A stretch of DNA of 5,120 nt from Aquisalimonas sp. (GCA_007133445.1 SLMR01000002.1:1-5120), one strand, 5' to 3'. Positions 1 to 5,120 are shown, counted from the stretch's first letter. Notes: a model not told the origin generated them from the sequence alone. A program made the numbers and translations.

Positions 1-632
1 GCGCGCTGTTCCCCACCGGCAATCTGGTGGACGAACTGGACGTCCCCGGCATGGGCACCCTGCAGGCCACGCTGATCAACGCCGGCATCCCCACCGTGTT
101 CGTCAACGCCGACGCCATCGGCTACACCGGTACCGAGCTGCAGGAGGCGATCAACAGCGACCCGGAGCAGCTCGCCATGTTCGAGATCATCCGCGCCGTT
201 GGTGCGGTGCGCATGGGCCTCATCGACCACGTGGACGAAGCAGCGAACCGCCAGCACACGCCCAAAGTGGCCTTCGTCGCCCCGCCGCAGGACTACCAGG
301 CCTCCAGCGGCAAGCGCGTGACGGCCGGTGACATCGACCTGCTGGTGCGCGCCCTGTCCATGGGCAAGCTCCACCACGCCATGATGGGTACCGCCGCCGT
401 GGCTATCGGCACCGCCGCCGCCATCCCCGGCACCCTGGTCAACCTGGCCGCCGGCGGCGGCGACCGGGACAGCGTCCATTTCGGCCACCCCTCCGGCACC
501 CTGCGCGTGGGCGCCAGGGCGGTGCAGGAAGACGGCGAGTGGACCGTGGCGAAAGTGAGCATGAGCCGCAGTGCGCGGGTGCTCATGGAAGGGTCTGTGC
601 GGGTGCCGGGGGACGTGCTGTCGCAGTCGTGA
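1..632 (+). CDS. prpF: 2-methylaconitate isomerase PrpF, C-terminal part (5' end outside window)
   Basis: PrpF isomerises the 2-methylaconitate made by AcnD so that the 2-methylcitrate cycle (propionyl-CoA to pyruvate and succinate) can proceed; it is cytosolic. The open frame enters from the left edge (first full codon at 3, reading ALFPTGN) and stops with TGA at 630-632, leaving 209 residues, roughly the C-terminal half of a family of about 390-400 residues. Recognisable PrpF stretches are NAGIPTVFVNA, ASSGKRV, GKLHHAMMGTAAVAIGTAAA, the GHPSGT loop (483-500) and the terminal SRSARVLMEG. The fold is the diaminopimelate-epimerase type; the catalytic residues described for PrpF lie in the N-terminal half and cannot be checked here. 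The GTG at 27 is not the true start, because conserved sequence continues upstream of it. It lies 78 bases upstream of prpD on the same strand, probably in one operon with upstream acnD, prpC and prpB (inferred). Confidence 0.95.
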   Translation, partial: ALFPTGNLVDELDVPGMGTLQATLINAGIPTVFVNADAIGYTGTELQEAINSDPEQLAMFEIIRAVGAVRMGLIDHVDEAANRQHTPKVAFVAPPQDYQASSGKRVTAGDIDLLVRALSMGKLHHAMMGTAAVAIGTAAAIPGTLVNLAAGGGDRDSVHFGHPSGTLRVGARAVQEDGEWTVAKVSMSRSARVLMEGSVRVPGDVLSQS

Positions 633-665
633 GATCAGCGCCCCGCTGACGGCCGCGCCACCCGT

Positions 666-683
666 GGACTATAGTCGGACTAT
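666..683. repeat. Short palindrome and GGACTAT doublet upstream of prpD
   Basis: The 78-base gap between prpF and prpD contains a perfect 10-base palindrome, GACTATAGTC (667-676), and two direct copies of GGACTAT (666-672 and 677-683) offset by 11 bases, about one helical turn. This could be a small regulator site or chance. It shows no promoter consensus and its function is unknown. Confidence 0.3.
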
Positions 684-693
684 CCATCCATCT

Positions 694-703
694 GAGGAGG
701 AGG
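694..703 (+). promoter_or_regulatory. Strong Shine-Dalgarno site for prpD
   Basis: A purine run GAGGAGGAGG ends 7 bases before the ATG at 711. It is a strong ribosome binding site and fixes the prpD start, suggesting that prpD is initiated independently of prpF translation. Confidence 0.8.
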
Positions 704-710
704 CCGACCC

Positions 711-2162
711 ATGAGCGCAGCCGACGGCATCAAGTCCGCCCAGCGGCCAGATCCGGATCCGGAACTGGTGGCCATGGCCGATTACGTGGCCAACACCGCA
801 ATCGACAGCGACGAGGCCTACGACACCGCCCGCCACATGCTCATGGACAGCCTGGCCTGCGCCATGCTGGCCCTGCAGTACCCGGCCTGCACCAAACTCC
901 TCGGCCCGGTGGTGCCCGAGGCGCAAATGCCCAACGGCGTGAAAGTGCCCGGCACCGCCTACCAGCTGGATCCGGTGCAGGGCGCGTTCAACATCGGCGC
1001 CATGATCCGCTGGCTGGACTTCAACGACACCTGGCTGGCGGCGGAGTGGGGTCACCCCTCGGACAACCTGGGCGGCGTGCTCGCCGTGGCCGACTACCTC
1101 AGCCGCCGCAACATCGCCAACGGCCGTGAGCCGCTCAGCATGCGCGACGTGCTCACCGCCGCCATCAAGTGCCACGAGATCCAGGGCGTGATTGCGCTGG
1201 AGAACAGCTTCAACCGCGTGGGACTGGACCACGTCATGCTCTGCCGCATCGCCACGGCGGCGGTGGCCACGAAACTGCTGGGCGGCGACAAGGACGACAT
1301 CATCACCGCGCTCTCCCACGCCTGGATCGACGGCTCCAGCCTGCGCACCTACCGCCACGCACCCAACACCGGCTCGCGCAAGAGCTGGGCGGCAGGGGAC
1401 GCCTCGGCCCGCGGCGTGCGCCTGGCGCTGATCACCCGCACCGGCGAGATGGGCTACCCGTCGGCACTGTCGGCCAAGGGCTGGGGCTTCAACGATGTGC
1501 TGTTCAAGGGCAATCCGCTGAAGTTCAGCCAGGGCTACGGCAGTTACGTCATGGAGAACATCCTGTTCAAGATCTCCTTCCCCGCGGAGTTCCACGCCCA
1601 GACTGCCGCCGAGGCGGCCATGACGCTGCATCCCGAGGTGAAGGACCGCATCGACGATATCGACAGGATCGTGATCGAGACCCAGGAAGCGGGCGTGCGC
1701 ATCATCGACAAGACCGGCCCCCTCGACAACCCGGCCGACCGTGACCACTGCATCCAGTACATGACCGCCGTGCCGCTCATCTTCGGCCGCCTCACCGCCG
1801 ATGATTACGAGGATGACGTGGCGGCGGACCCGCGCATCGACACCCTGCGCGAGAAGATGGAAGTCACCGAGAACCCGCAGTTCTCGACGGACTACCTGGA
1901 CCCGGACAAGCGCTCCATCGGCAACGCCGTGCAGGTGTTCTTCAAGGATGGCACCAGCACCGACCGCGTGGCCGTGGAATACCCCATCGGTCACCGCCGC
2001 CGGCGCGACGAGGGCATTCCGGTGCTGGTGGAGAAGTTCGAGGCCGCCCTGGCCACCCGCTTCGCCCCACGCCAGGCGGAACGCATCCGCCACGCCTGCG
2101 CCGACCAGCGGCGCCTGGAGGACATGCCGGTGAACGCGTTCATGGACCTCTGGGCGCTTTGA
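711..2162 (+). CDS. prpD: 2-methylcitrate dehydratase PrpD (MmgE/PrpD family)
   Basis: PrpD dehydrates 2-methylcitrate to 2-methyl-cis-aconitate in the cytosolic 2-methylcitrate cycle for propionate degradation. The protein is 483 residues, the same length as E. coli PrpD, and is collinear with the family throughout. Characteristic stretches are [20 protein letters not shown] (100-119), the KCHEIQG helix (153-159), [11 protein letters not shown] (221-231), [20 protein letters not shown] (277-296), RDHCIQY (344-350) and the basic [12 protein letters not shown] segment (426-437). The ATG at 711 is supported by the strong ribosome binding site at 694-703. The prpF-prpD order matches loci where AcnD plus PrpF supply a second, iron-sulfur dependent route for the same dehydration, so this organism probably carries both routes; acnD itself is not in the window. 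The gene ends facing osmC, with a REP-like repeat between them. No frameshift or missing segment is seen. Confidence 0.97.
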   Translation: MSAADGIKSAQRPDPDPELVAMADYVANTAIDSDEAYDTARHMLMDSLACAMLALQYPACTKLLGPVVPEAQMPNGVKVPGTAYQLDPVQGAFNIGAMIRWLDFNDTWLAAEWGHPSDNLGGVLAVADYLSRRNIANGREPLSMRDVLTAAIKCHEIQGVIALENSFNRVGLDHVMLCRIATAAVATKLLGGDKDDIITALSHAWIDGSSLRTYRHAPNTGSRKSWAAGDASARGVRLALITRTGEMGYPSALSAKGWGFNDVLFKGNPLKFSQGYGSYVMENILFKISFPAEFHAQTAAEAAMTLHPEVKDRIDDIDRIVIETQEAGVRIIDKTGPLDNPADRDHCIQYMTAVPLIFGRLTADDYEDDVAADPRIDTLREKMEVTENPQFSTDYLDPDKRSIGNAVQVFFKDGTSTDRVAVEYPIGHRRRRDEGIPVLVEKFEAALATRFAPRQAERIRHACADQRRLEDMPVNAFMDLWAL

Positions 2163-2173
2163 TGGGGACGTGG

Positions 2174-2184
2174 TAGGAGCGAAA
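2174..2184 (+). repeat. Possible vestigial REP half-site
   Basis: GTAGGAGCGAA resembles the opening of common gammaproteobacterial REP sequences and also the first bases of the right arm at 2248. It is not followed by a matching stem, so it may be a decayed REP copy or chance. Confidence 0.3.
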
Positions 2185-2207
2185 GCACCAGTCGGGTGTC
2201 ACCGGTG

Positions 2208-2270
2208 TCGGGGCTGAAGCCCCTCCCACAGGCGGCGGTGAAGCTCGTGTGGGAGGGGCTTCAGCCCCGA
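2208..2270. repeat. REPIN-like element: perfect 23-bp inverted repeat
   Basis: The left arm (2208-2230) and right arm (2248-2270) are exact reverse complements over 23 bases, separated by a 17-base loop. Each arm contains a near-palindrome of GGGGCT and AGCCCC around a 2-base centre, so each arm can also fold alone. This is the architecture of a REP doublet (REPIN), an extragenic element spread by RAYT transposases in many gammaproteobacteria. No RAYT gene is in the window. It sits between the convergent ends of prpD and osmC, where such elements commonly lie. The stem would be very stable in RNA of either strand and might stabilise 3' ends or stop transcription, but no T-tract follows, so it is not a textbook intrinsic terminator. 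Confidence 0.85.
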
Positions 2271-2279
2271 TGGTCACAG

Positions 2280-2297
2280 GGTGCATTTTGATGCACC
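2280..2297. terminator. Small hairpin just beyond osmC stop
   Basis: GGTGCAT (2280-2286) and ATGCACC (2291-2297) form a perfect 7-base stem with a 4-base TTTG loop, 14 bases past the osmC stop codon. Neither strand has a following T-run, so intrinsic termination is doubtful. It could act with the adjacent REP-like stem as the 3' end of the osmC transcript. The position supports the call; the lack of a U-tract argues against it. Confidence 0.35.
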
Positions 2298-2311
2298 GAG
2301 ACAGAACAGAC

Positions 2312-2734
2312 TTACTCCAGCGTCGCGTCCATGGTGATCTCCGCATTCAATAGCTTCGAGATCGGGCACCCGGCCTTGGCGTTGTTCGCGGCGGTGTCGA
2401 ACGCCGCCTGGTCCGCGCCCGGCACCTTGGCCTTGACGGTGAGATGCACTTTGGTCACGGCGAAGCCGCTGTCCACCTTGTCCAGTGTTACGTCCGCCGT
2501 GGTGCGGATGCTGTCGGGCGTGAGGCCGGCTTCCCCGAGCTGTCCGGACAGTGCCATGGAGAAACACCCCGCGTGGGCCGCACCGATCAACTCCTCCGGG
2601 TTGCTCCCCTTCTCCTCCTCAAACCGATTGCTGAAGCCGTAGGGCACGTTGGACAGGGCCCCGCTCTCAGTGGAGATCACGCCCTTCCCCTGCTTCAGTT
2701 CACCTTTCCATTCCGCGTTCGCACTGCGTTTCAT
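2312..2734 (-). CDS. osmC: OsmC-family peroxiredoxin
   Basis: OsmC proteins are cytosolic thiol peroxidases that reduce organic hydroperoxides and respond to osmotic or oxidative stress. The protein is 140 residues, close to the usual OsmC length of about 140-145. The peroxidatic cysteine lies in AAHAGCFSMAL (Cys57) and the resolving cysteine in AGCPISK (Cys123). The preceding NRFEEEKGSNPEELIGAAHAG stretch carries the arginine (Arg37) and glutamate (Glu47/48) region expected to shape the active site. This pattern fits OsmC proper better than Ohr. The ATG at 2734 has AAGGAGGAG ending 6 bases upstream (2741-2749). It is probably transcribed alone, converging on prpD, with the repeat-rich 2735-3157 region upstream. 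No regulator gene is adjacent. Confidence 0.93.
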   Translation of the reverse strand: MKRSANAEWKGELKQGKGVISTESGALSNVPYGFSNRFEEEKGSNPEELIGAAHAGCFSMALSGQLGEAGLTPDSIRTTADVTLDKVDSGFAVTKVHLTVKAKVPGADQAAFDTAANNAKAGCPISKLLNAEITMDATLE

Positions 2735-2740
2735 GGTTCG

Positions 2741-2749
2741 CTCCTCCTT
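2741..2749 (-). promoter_or_regulatory. Shine-Dalgarno site for osmC
   Basis: Read on the minus strand, AAGGAGGAG lies 6 bases before the ATG of osmC. It is a near-ideal ribosome binding site and settles the start codon. Confidence 0.8.
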
Positions 2750-2774
2750 CTCACCTCTTGAAAGCGTAGTTCAC

Positions 2775-2796
2775 TGGTGGACATGAAGGTCCACCA
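2775..2796. repeat. 8-bp perfect inverted repeat upstream of osmC
   Basis: TGGTGGAC (2775-2782) and GTCCACCA (2789-2796) are exact reverse complements around a 6-base ATGAAG centre. The element begins 41 bases upstream of the osmC start codon, so it is either a leader hairpin or a dimeric-regulator operator near the osmC promoter. Which of these it is cannot be told from sequence alone. Confidence 0.6.
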
Positions 2797-2813
2797 TCAG
2801 ACGTCTTTGATGG
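2794..2813. repeat. Second inverted repeat overlapping the first
   Basis: CCATCA (2794-2799) pairs with TGATGG (2808-2813). The centre contains an 8-base palindrome, AGACGTCT (2799-2806). Its left arm shares bases with the right arm of the 2775-2796 repeat, so the two hairpins would be mutually exclusive in RNA. Confidence 0.4.
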
Positions 2814-2919
2814 CAGGAATAAGGTCTCAGATGAAACATCATCGAGAAGCCTCGGTTTTACAAATCGGTTACATGGAAATATGCAAATAGGGTGATCGCA
2901 AAACCACCGAGGGGGGTAC

Positions 2920-2957
2920 CGTTACATGACGGTAGTTGTTTGCGTTACATGACGGTA
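2920..2957. repeat. Two perfect 15-bp direct repeats, 23-bp period
   Basis: CGTTACATGACGGTA occurs at 2920-2934 and again, identically, at 2943-2957, separated by 8 bases, so the start-to-start distance is 23 bases. An 8-base core, GTTACATG, recurs at 2868-2875 in the same orientation. Around the first copy, TACCGT (2917-2922) and ACGGTA (2929-2934) also form an inverted repeat. Candidate meanings are tandem protein-binding sites or a relic of a transposon end carrying repeated transposase sites; the sequence alone does not decide. Confidence 0.65.
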
Positions 2958-3161
2958 CTTCAGCTCTCCTCCTGATTGCGCTGAGAAAGTCTCTGTGGAA
3001 ACACATCCGGTCATGGTGCTCTGAAGGCCTACCTCTATTATCCACCCTCTCCTCTCACCATAGGGGCCGCAGTAAGATGACGTCAGAATGACGTCCAAAC
3101 GGCCGTCGCGCACGCCCCTCAACTTGGCCTTGGGCTCATGCATCCCAGCCCCCACGGTCAC
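2922..3161 (-). CDS. Doubtful small ORF overlapping the hipA-like stop codon
   Basis: A 79-residue frame opens with GTG whose bases overlap the TGA of the hipA-like gene in a GTGA arrangement, the classic form of translational coupling, and ends with TAA inside the first 15-bp direct repeat. I do not recognise the product. It has no membrane segment or clear motif. Against it, its codons include several that are rare in high-GC genomes (two adjacent ATA, AGG-AGA), it lacks a good ribosome binding site, and its 3' part runs into the repeat region. It is more likely chance or a decayed gene end than a working gene. Confidence 0.15.
   Translation of the reverse strand: MTVGAGMHEPKAKLRGVRDGRLDVILTSSYCGPYGERRGWIIEVGLQSTMTGCVSTETFSAQSGGELKYRHVTQTTTVM
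3077..3095. repeat. ATGACGTC doublet, 11-bp period
   Basis: ATGACGTC is present at 3077-3084 and 3088-3095, on the same face of the helix. The first copy is part of the palindrome TGACGTCA (3078-3085). It lies downstream of the hipA-like gene. This is a weak candidate binding site. Confidence 0.25.
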
Positions 3162-4489
3162 CCGCTATCCAGTGCCTCAGCTACCCTGTCAGCCACATCG
3201 AGCCGCACACCAGGGTGGCGCAGCATGCGCTCGGGAGCGCCGAAATGGCCGAGTCGATGTTCCAAATCACCGAGCGCCGCCAACAGCGTGGCGAAACGGC
3301 CTACAGCCCGGCACGGATCGTGGGCGTAACGGACGAGCATCTGTTCGTACGCCGGCATGCCTTCATCCCATACGCAATCACCCCGCCACCGGGTCGTTCG
3401 CGACACGCCTTCCGGGTCGAGGACCATAGGCGCGAGGTCGTAATAGGGTGCGAGCATGATACTGCCCCCAGCCTTCAGCATCGCGACGTTGCGGCCATGA
3501 TTGTCACTGTTGCCGATCATGGTGTTCACCACGTCCAGCAGCAGATAATCCGCGAGCGATACATCACCCCAGACCACACCGGTGAAGCGCTGAATCACCT
3601 CCAGATGGTTCAGTGCTGCGCCGTCGCCAATCATCCCCATTGCCGCGTAGACCGACTCGACACCGTAGTTACAGGTACCGGCACGGTCGAAACGCGGCAA
3701 CCACAACATGGGGATAGAGCCCCGCTCCTCCAGGACGGCCCCTGGCAATGTATTGAGACCGAGCCCCTCCAGGGCCAGGTGCACGGCTGCTTCTCCGCGC
3801 AGGACCGCCATGTCATCGGCCGACTGTCTCCCGCGAGGAAACTTGACCAGCCAGTGCGCATGAACCTGGGCCTCAGGGATCGTGCCCTGTAGCGCATATC
3901 TGCCGCTCGCGTCCTCTACAAGCAGTACCTTGGGTGCCTCTCCACCCGCCCCTAGCGCGGCCGCAATGGGTACGCCGGCATGCAGCGCTTCATCAATTAC
4001 TCGCTCACCAAGCCTGGCTACATCGGCTCGCGTGAATCGCGGCGGCCCGCCCGGCTCCAGGGCCGCAGCGAATGCCTCGGCAGCAAGTTTGATTCGCAGA
4101 TGCCCCACAGGGGCAGCACTCCCCCGCAGCATGAGCGGCATATCTGCCTTCGGCCCGGGATCACGGCAGTACCCCATCACCGCCAGCATCCGGCGTCGCC
4201 CGTACCCCTGAGGAATAATATCCCGAAGCACGGCCGCGACAACGCCATCTTCGTAGGTTGCATCAAAGCGAACGGGCAAATTGACGCCGAGGGCGTATGC
4301 GCCACCGAGAACCTGGTCTTCCGGCCAGCCGACGTCATCCAGCGCACGAGCAACGTACTCAGGTCGATAGCTAAGCCGCATCGGGCTCCTGAGTCCTTTC
4401 GAGGGATCGGACACCGTCACGACTGCGGCATCATGCCACTCGGCATCCCAGTGCACCTGCACGGTCAGGCGCACTGGCTCAGCACGCAT
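3158..4489 (-). CDS. HipA-family serine/threonine kinase (toxin-type)
   Basis: HipA kinases phosphorylate cytosolic targets (GltX for E. coli HipA) to halt growth and are normally held by a HipB antitoxin. This protein has 443 residues, near E. coli HipA's 440. An N-terminal HipA-type domain covers about 1-135, including RSPMRLSYRPEYVA (34-47) and LRDIIPQGYGRRRM (88-101). The kinase part follows: Gly-rich loop GAGGEAPK (180-187) with Lys187, HWLVKFPRG (212-220), RGEAAVHLALEGLGL (231-245), LPRFDR (264-269), the catalytic loop GNSDNHGRN (326-334; Asp329 base, Asn334 metal ligand) and APYYDLAP (347-354; Asp351 metal ligand). All core catalytic residues are present. No Ser or Thr occurs at or near the position of E. 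coli Ser150. The ATG at 4489 lies inside the exonuclease gene, an 11-base overlap, with a weak AGGGGG at 4497-4502. The target is unknown. No HipB is visible. Confidence 0.9.
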   Translation of the reverse strand: MRAEPVRLTVQVHWDAEWHDAAVVTVSDPSKGLRSPMRLSYRPEYVARALDDVGWPEDQVLGGAYALGVNLPVRFDATYEDGVVAAVLRDIIPQGYGRRRMLAVMGYCRDPGPKADMPLMLRGSAAPVGHLRIKLAAEAFAAALEPGGPPRFTRADVARLGERVIDEALHAGVPIAAALGAGGEAPKVLLVEDASGRYALQGTIPEAQVHAHWLVKFPRGRQSADDMAVLRGEAAVHLALEGLGLNTLPGAVLEERGSIPMLWLPRFDRAGTCNYGVESVYAAMGMIGDGAALNHLEVIQRFTGVVWGDVSLADYLLLDVVNTMIGNSDNHGRNVAMLKAGGSIMLAPYYDLAPMVLDPEGVSRTTRWRGDCVWDEGMPAYEQMLVRYAHDPCRAVGRFATLLAALGDLEHRLGHFGAPERMLRHPGVRLDVADRVAEALDSG

Positions 4490-5012
4490 CGCAGGGCCCC
4501 CTGTCGAACGGGTCGAACCCCGTCGCAGTTAGGGCCGCATAGACAGCACGCAACCGGTCCGCGTCCGTAAGCGCGTTGTGTGCGCCCCACTGATCGTCGT
4601 GGTGATCCGTAACGGCGCGCGCCATGTCGCGCATTCGCCCGGGGAGACCTGCTGTATCGAGCCGTAAAGCCCGCTTGTCGAGATTCGCGGGCCAGTCCGC
4701 CTGGCCAAGCCACCGCTTGAACAGGGCCATATCACGCTCCGGATAATCGGTCACAAGACGATGGCCTCCCGACAGTGACTGGAACCACGCTTTCACCCTG
4801 GTCCGCGCATCGCCGGATGTCATTGCATAGCTTCCACCCATCAGCGCTGGGAGCACGACGCTGCACACGTACGGGGAGCAGTCTGCACGCGTGTAGGTGT
4901 CCGTGAGCTCAATGTAGAGCGTGTCCACTGGCTCATGCCCCGCGACAAGGCCTAAGCTGATCAGGCATGGCATGTCCTCGGATGTAAACTCAGTGTCCAG
5001 GAAGACGTACAT
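4479..5012 (-). CDS. DEDDh-type 3'-5' exonuclease (Rv2179c-like)
   Basis: This is a predicted cytosolic 3'-5' exonuclease of the RNase H-like / DnaQ superfamily, closest in look to the Rv2179c-like (DUF5051) group, whose founding member is an exoribonuclease. It has 177 residues. Exo I is FLDTEFT at 4-10 (Asp6, Glu8), exo II probably lies in LVTDYPERD at 86-94 (Asp89 or Asp94), and exo III is AHNALTDADRLRAVY at 144-158 (His145, Asp150), giving the full metal-binding DEDDh set. The second half of exo I, PCLISLGLVAG, is also typical. There is no signal peptide or membrane segment. The ATG at 5012 has GAGGAG at 5021-5026, overlapping the stop codon of the preceding gene 12 bases away. Its own stop overlaps the hipA-like gene by 11 bases, so the three genes are surely co-transcribed. 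Whether it acts on RNA or DNA cannot be read from the sequence. Confidence 0.85.
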   Translation of the reverse strand: MYVFLDTEFTSEDMPCLISLGLVAGHEPVDTLYIELTDTYTRADCSPYVCSVVLPALMGGSYAMTSGDARTRVKAWFQSLSGGHRLVTDYPERDMALFKRWLGQADWPANLDKRALRLDTAGLPGRMRDMARAVTDHHDDQWGAHNALTDADRLRAVYAALTATGFDPFDRGPCDAC

Positions 5013-5020
5013 CCAGCGCT

Positions 5021-5026
5021 CTCCTC
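5021..5026 (-). promoter_or_regulatory. Shine-Dalgarno site for the exonuclease gene
   Basis: On the minus strand GAGGAG overlaps the TGA of the upstream gene (5025-5027) and ends 8 bases before the ATG at 5012. This placement suggests coupled translation with the upstream gene and supports the chosen start. Confidence 0.65.
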
Positions 5027-5120
5027 ACGTCTCGCCCTTTACCACTGATCGGAATATCGCGTTCAATTCATCGAGCACCTCAGGCCGCCTGTCGACGTCG
5101 GGGCGGGTAACGCCGCCGAA
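5025..5120 (-). CDS. C-terminal end of an unidentified protein (5' part outside window)
   Basis: An open minus-strand frame enters from the right edge and stops with TGA at 5025-5027, 12 bases before the exonuclease start. The 31 visible residues begin FGGVTRPDVDRRPEVLDE, continue LNAIFRSVV and end KGET, with a likely amphipathic helix near the end. I do not recognise the family. Its place at the head of an exonuclease-HipA operon makes a HipB-like helix-turn-helix antitoxin a reasonable guess, but nothing in these residues shows one. The short spacing and the ribosome binding site overlapping its stop codon support it being a real coding end. Confidence 0.55.
   Translation of the reverse strand, partial: FGGVTRPDVDRRPEVLDELNAIFRSVVKGET

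Larger units (their letters stand above)
2735..3157. other. AT-richer intergenic region between osmC and the hipA-like gene
   Basis: About 420 bases without a convincing gene. By eye the GC content drops relative to both sides, most clearly across 2760-2960. It holds the osmC leader and presumably its promoter, overlapping inverted repeats (2775-2813), a 15-bp direct repeat pair (2920-2957) with a partial third copy (2868-2875), a CCTCGGT / ACCGAGG inverted pair (2850-2856, 2906-2912) and an ATGACGTC doublet (3077-3095). I could not find a clean sigma-70 promoter for osmC. It also receives the 3' end of the hipA-like transcript, and no clear intrinsic terminator is visible for that gene. Confidence 0.6.

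Noticed and set aside
27..632. GTG at 27 as the start of a shorter PrpF-like gene
   Set aside because: The conserved PrpF sequence (LFPTGN) continues in frame upstream to the window edge, so the gene is simply truncated by the window.
669..2093. Long minus-strand open frame of 474 codons
   Set aside because: It lies antisense to prpD almost over its whole length. Its residues are low-complexity (rich in Gly, Ala, Val, His, Arg) with no family resemblance, as expected for an antisense shadow in high-GC coding DNA.
2208..2270. Classical rho-independent terminator for prpD
   Set aside because: The stem is strong but there is no T-tract on either strand, and the arm structure is that of a REP doublet; it is therefore annotated as a repeat.
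2857..2885. TTTACA-N17-TATGCA as a plus-strand sigma-70 promoter
   Set aside because: The -10 match is poor (only the first three bases agree) and there is no plus-strand gene downstream for it to drive.
2868..2957. CRISPR array
   Set aside because: Only two full 15-base repeats with an 8-base spacer; repeat and spacer lengths are far too short and no cas gene is present.
3215..3892. Plus-strand open frame of 225 codons
   Set aside because: It is antisense to the hipA-like gene, whose kinase motifs are clear. There is no recognisable domain and no ribosome binding site.

Overview
The window looks like a high-GC gammaproteobacterial chromosome. The evidence is a 2-methylcitrate-cycle locus ending in prpF then prpD, an order I know from pseudomonads and relatives, and a REP-type inverted repeat with the GTGGGAGGGGCTTCAGCCCC flavour common in high-GC gammaproteobacteria. 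I cannot assign a genus.

Layout. (1) Positions 1-2162, plus strand: the 3' half of prpF (2-methylaconitate isomerase) followed by a complete prpD (2-methylcitrate dehydratase). Both act in propionate / propionyl-CoA breakdown. (2) Positions 2163-2311: a short intergenic stretch with a perfect 23-bp inverted repeat (REPIN-like) and a small hairpin, lying between convergent genes. (3) Positions 2312-2734, minus strand: an OsmC-family peroxiredoxin with both catalytic cysteines. (4) Positions 2735-3157: about 420 bases, visibly AT-richer, with no convincing gene. It holds nested inverted repeats just upstream of osmC, a 15-bp direct repeat in two copies with a third partial copy, and a short ATGACGTC doublet. 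(5) Positions 3158-5120, minus strand: a compact operon read leftwards. It consists of the last 31 codons of an unidentified protein, a DEDDh-type 3'-5' exonuclease (Rv2179c-like), and a HipA-family Ser/Thr kinase that overlaps the exonuclease gene by 11 bases.

The left half is ordinary carbon metabolism plus stress defence. The right half looks like an accessory cassette: it is somewhat less GC-rich by eye, tightly coupled, and carries a toxin-type kinase next to a nuclease. No recognisable HipB antitoxin is visible. If there is one, it would have to be the truncated gene at the right edge or lie outside the window. The HipA-like protein keeps the catalytic and metal-binding residues but has no serine at the position autophosphorylated in E. 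coli HipA. The exonuclease-HipA pair is the most interesting item here.
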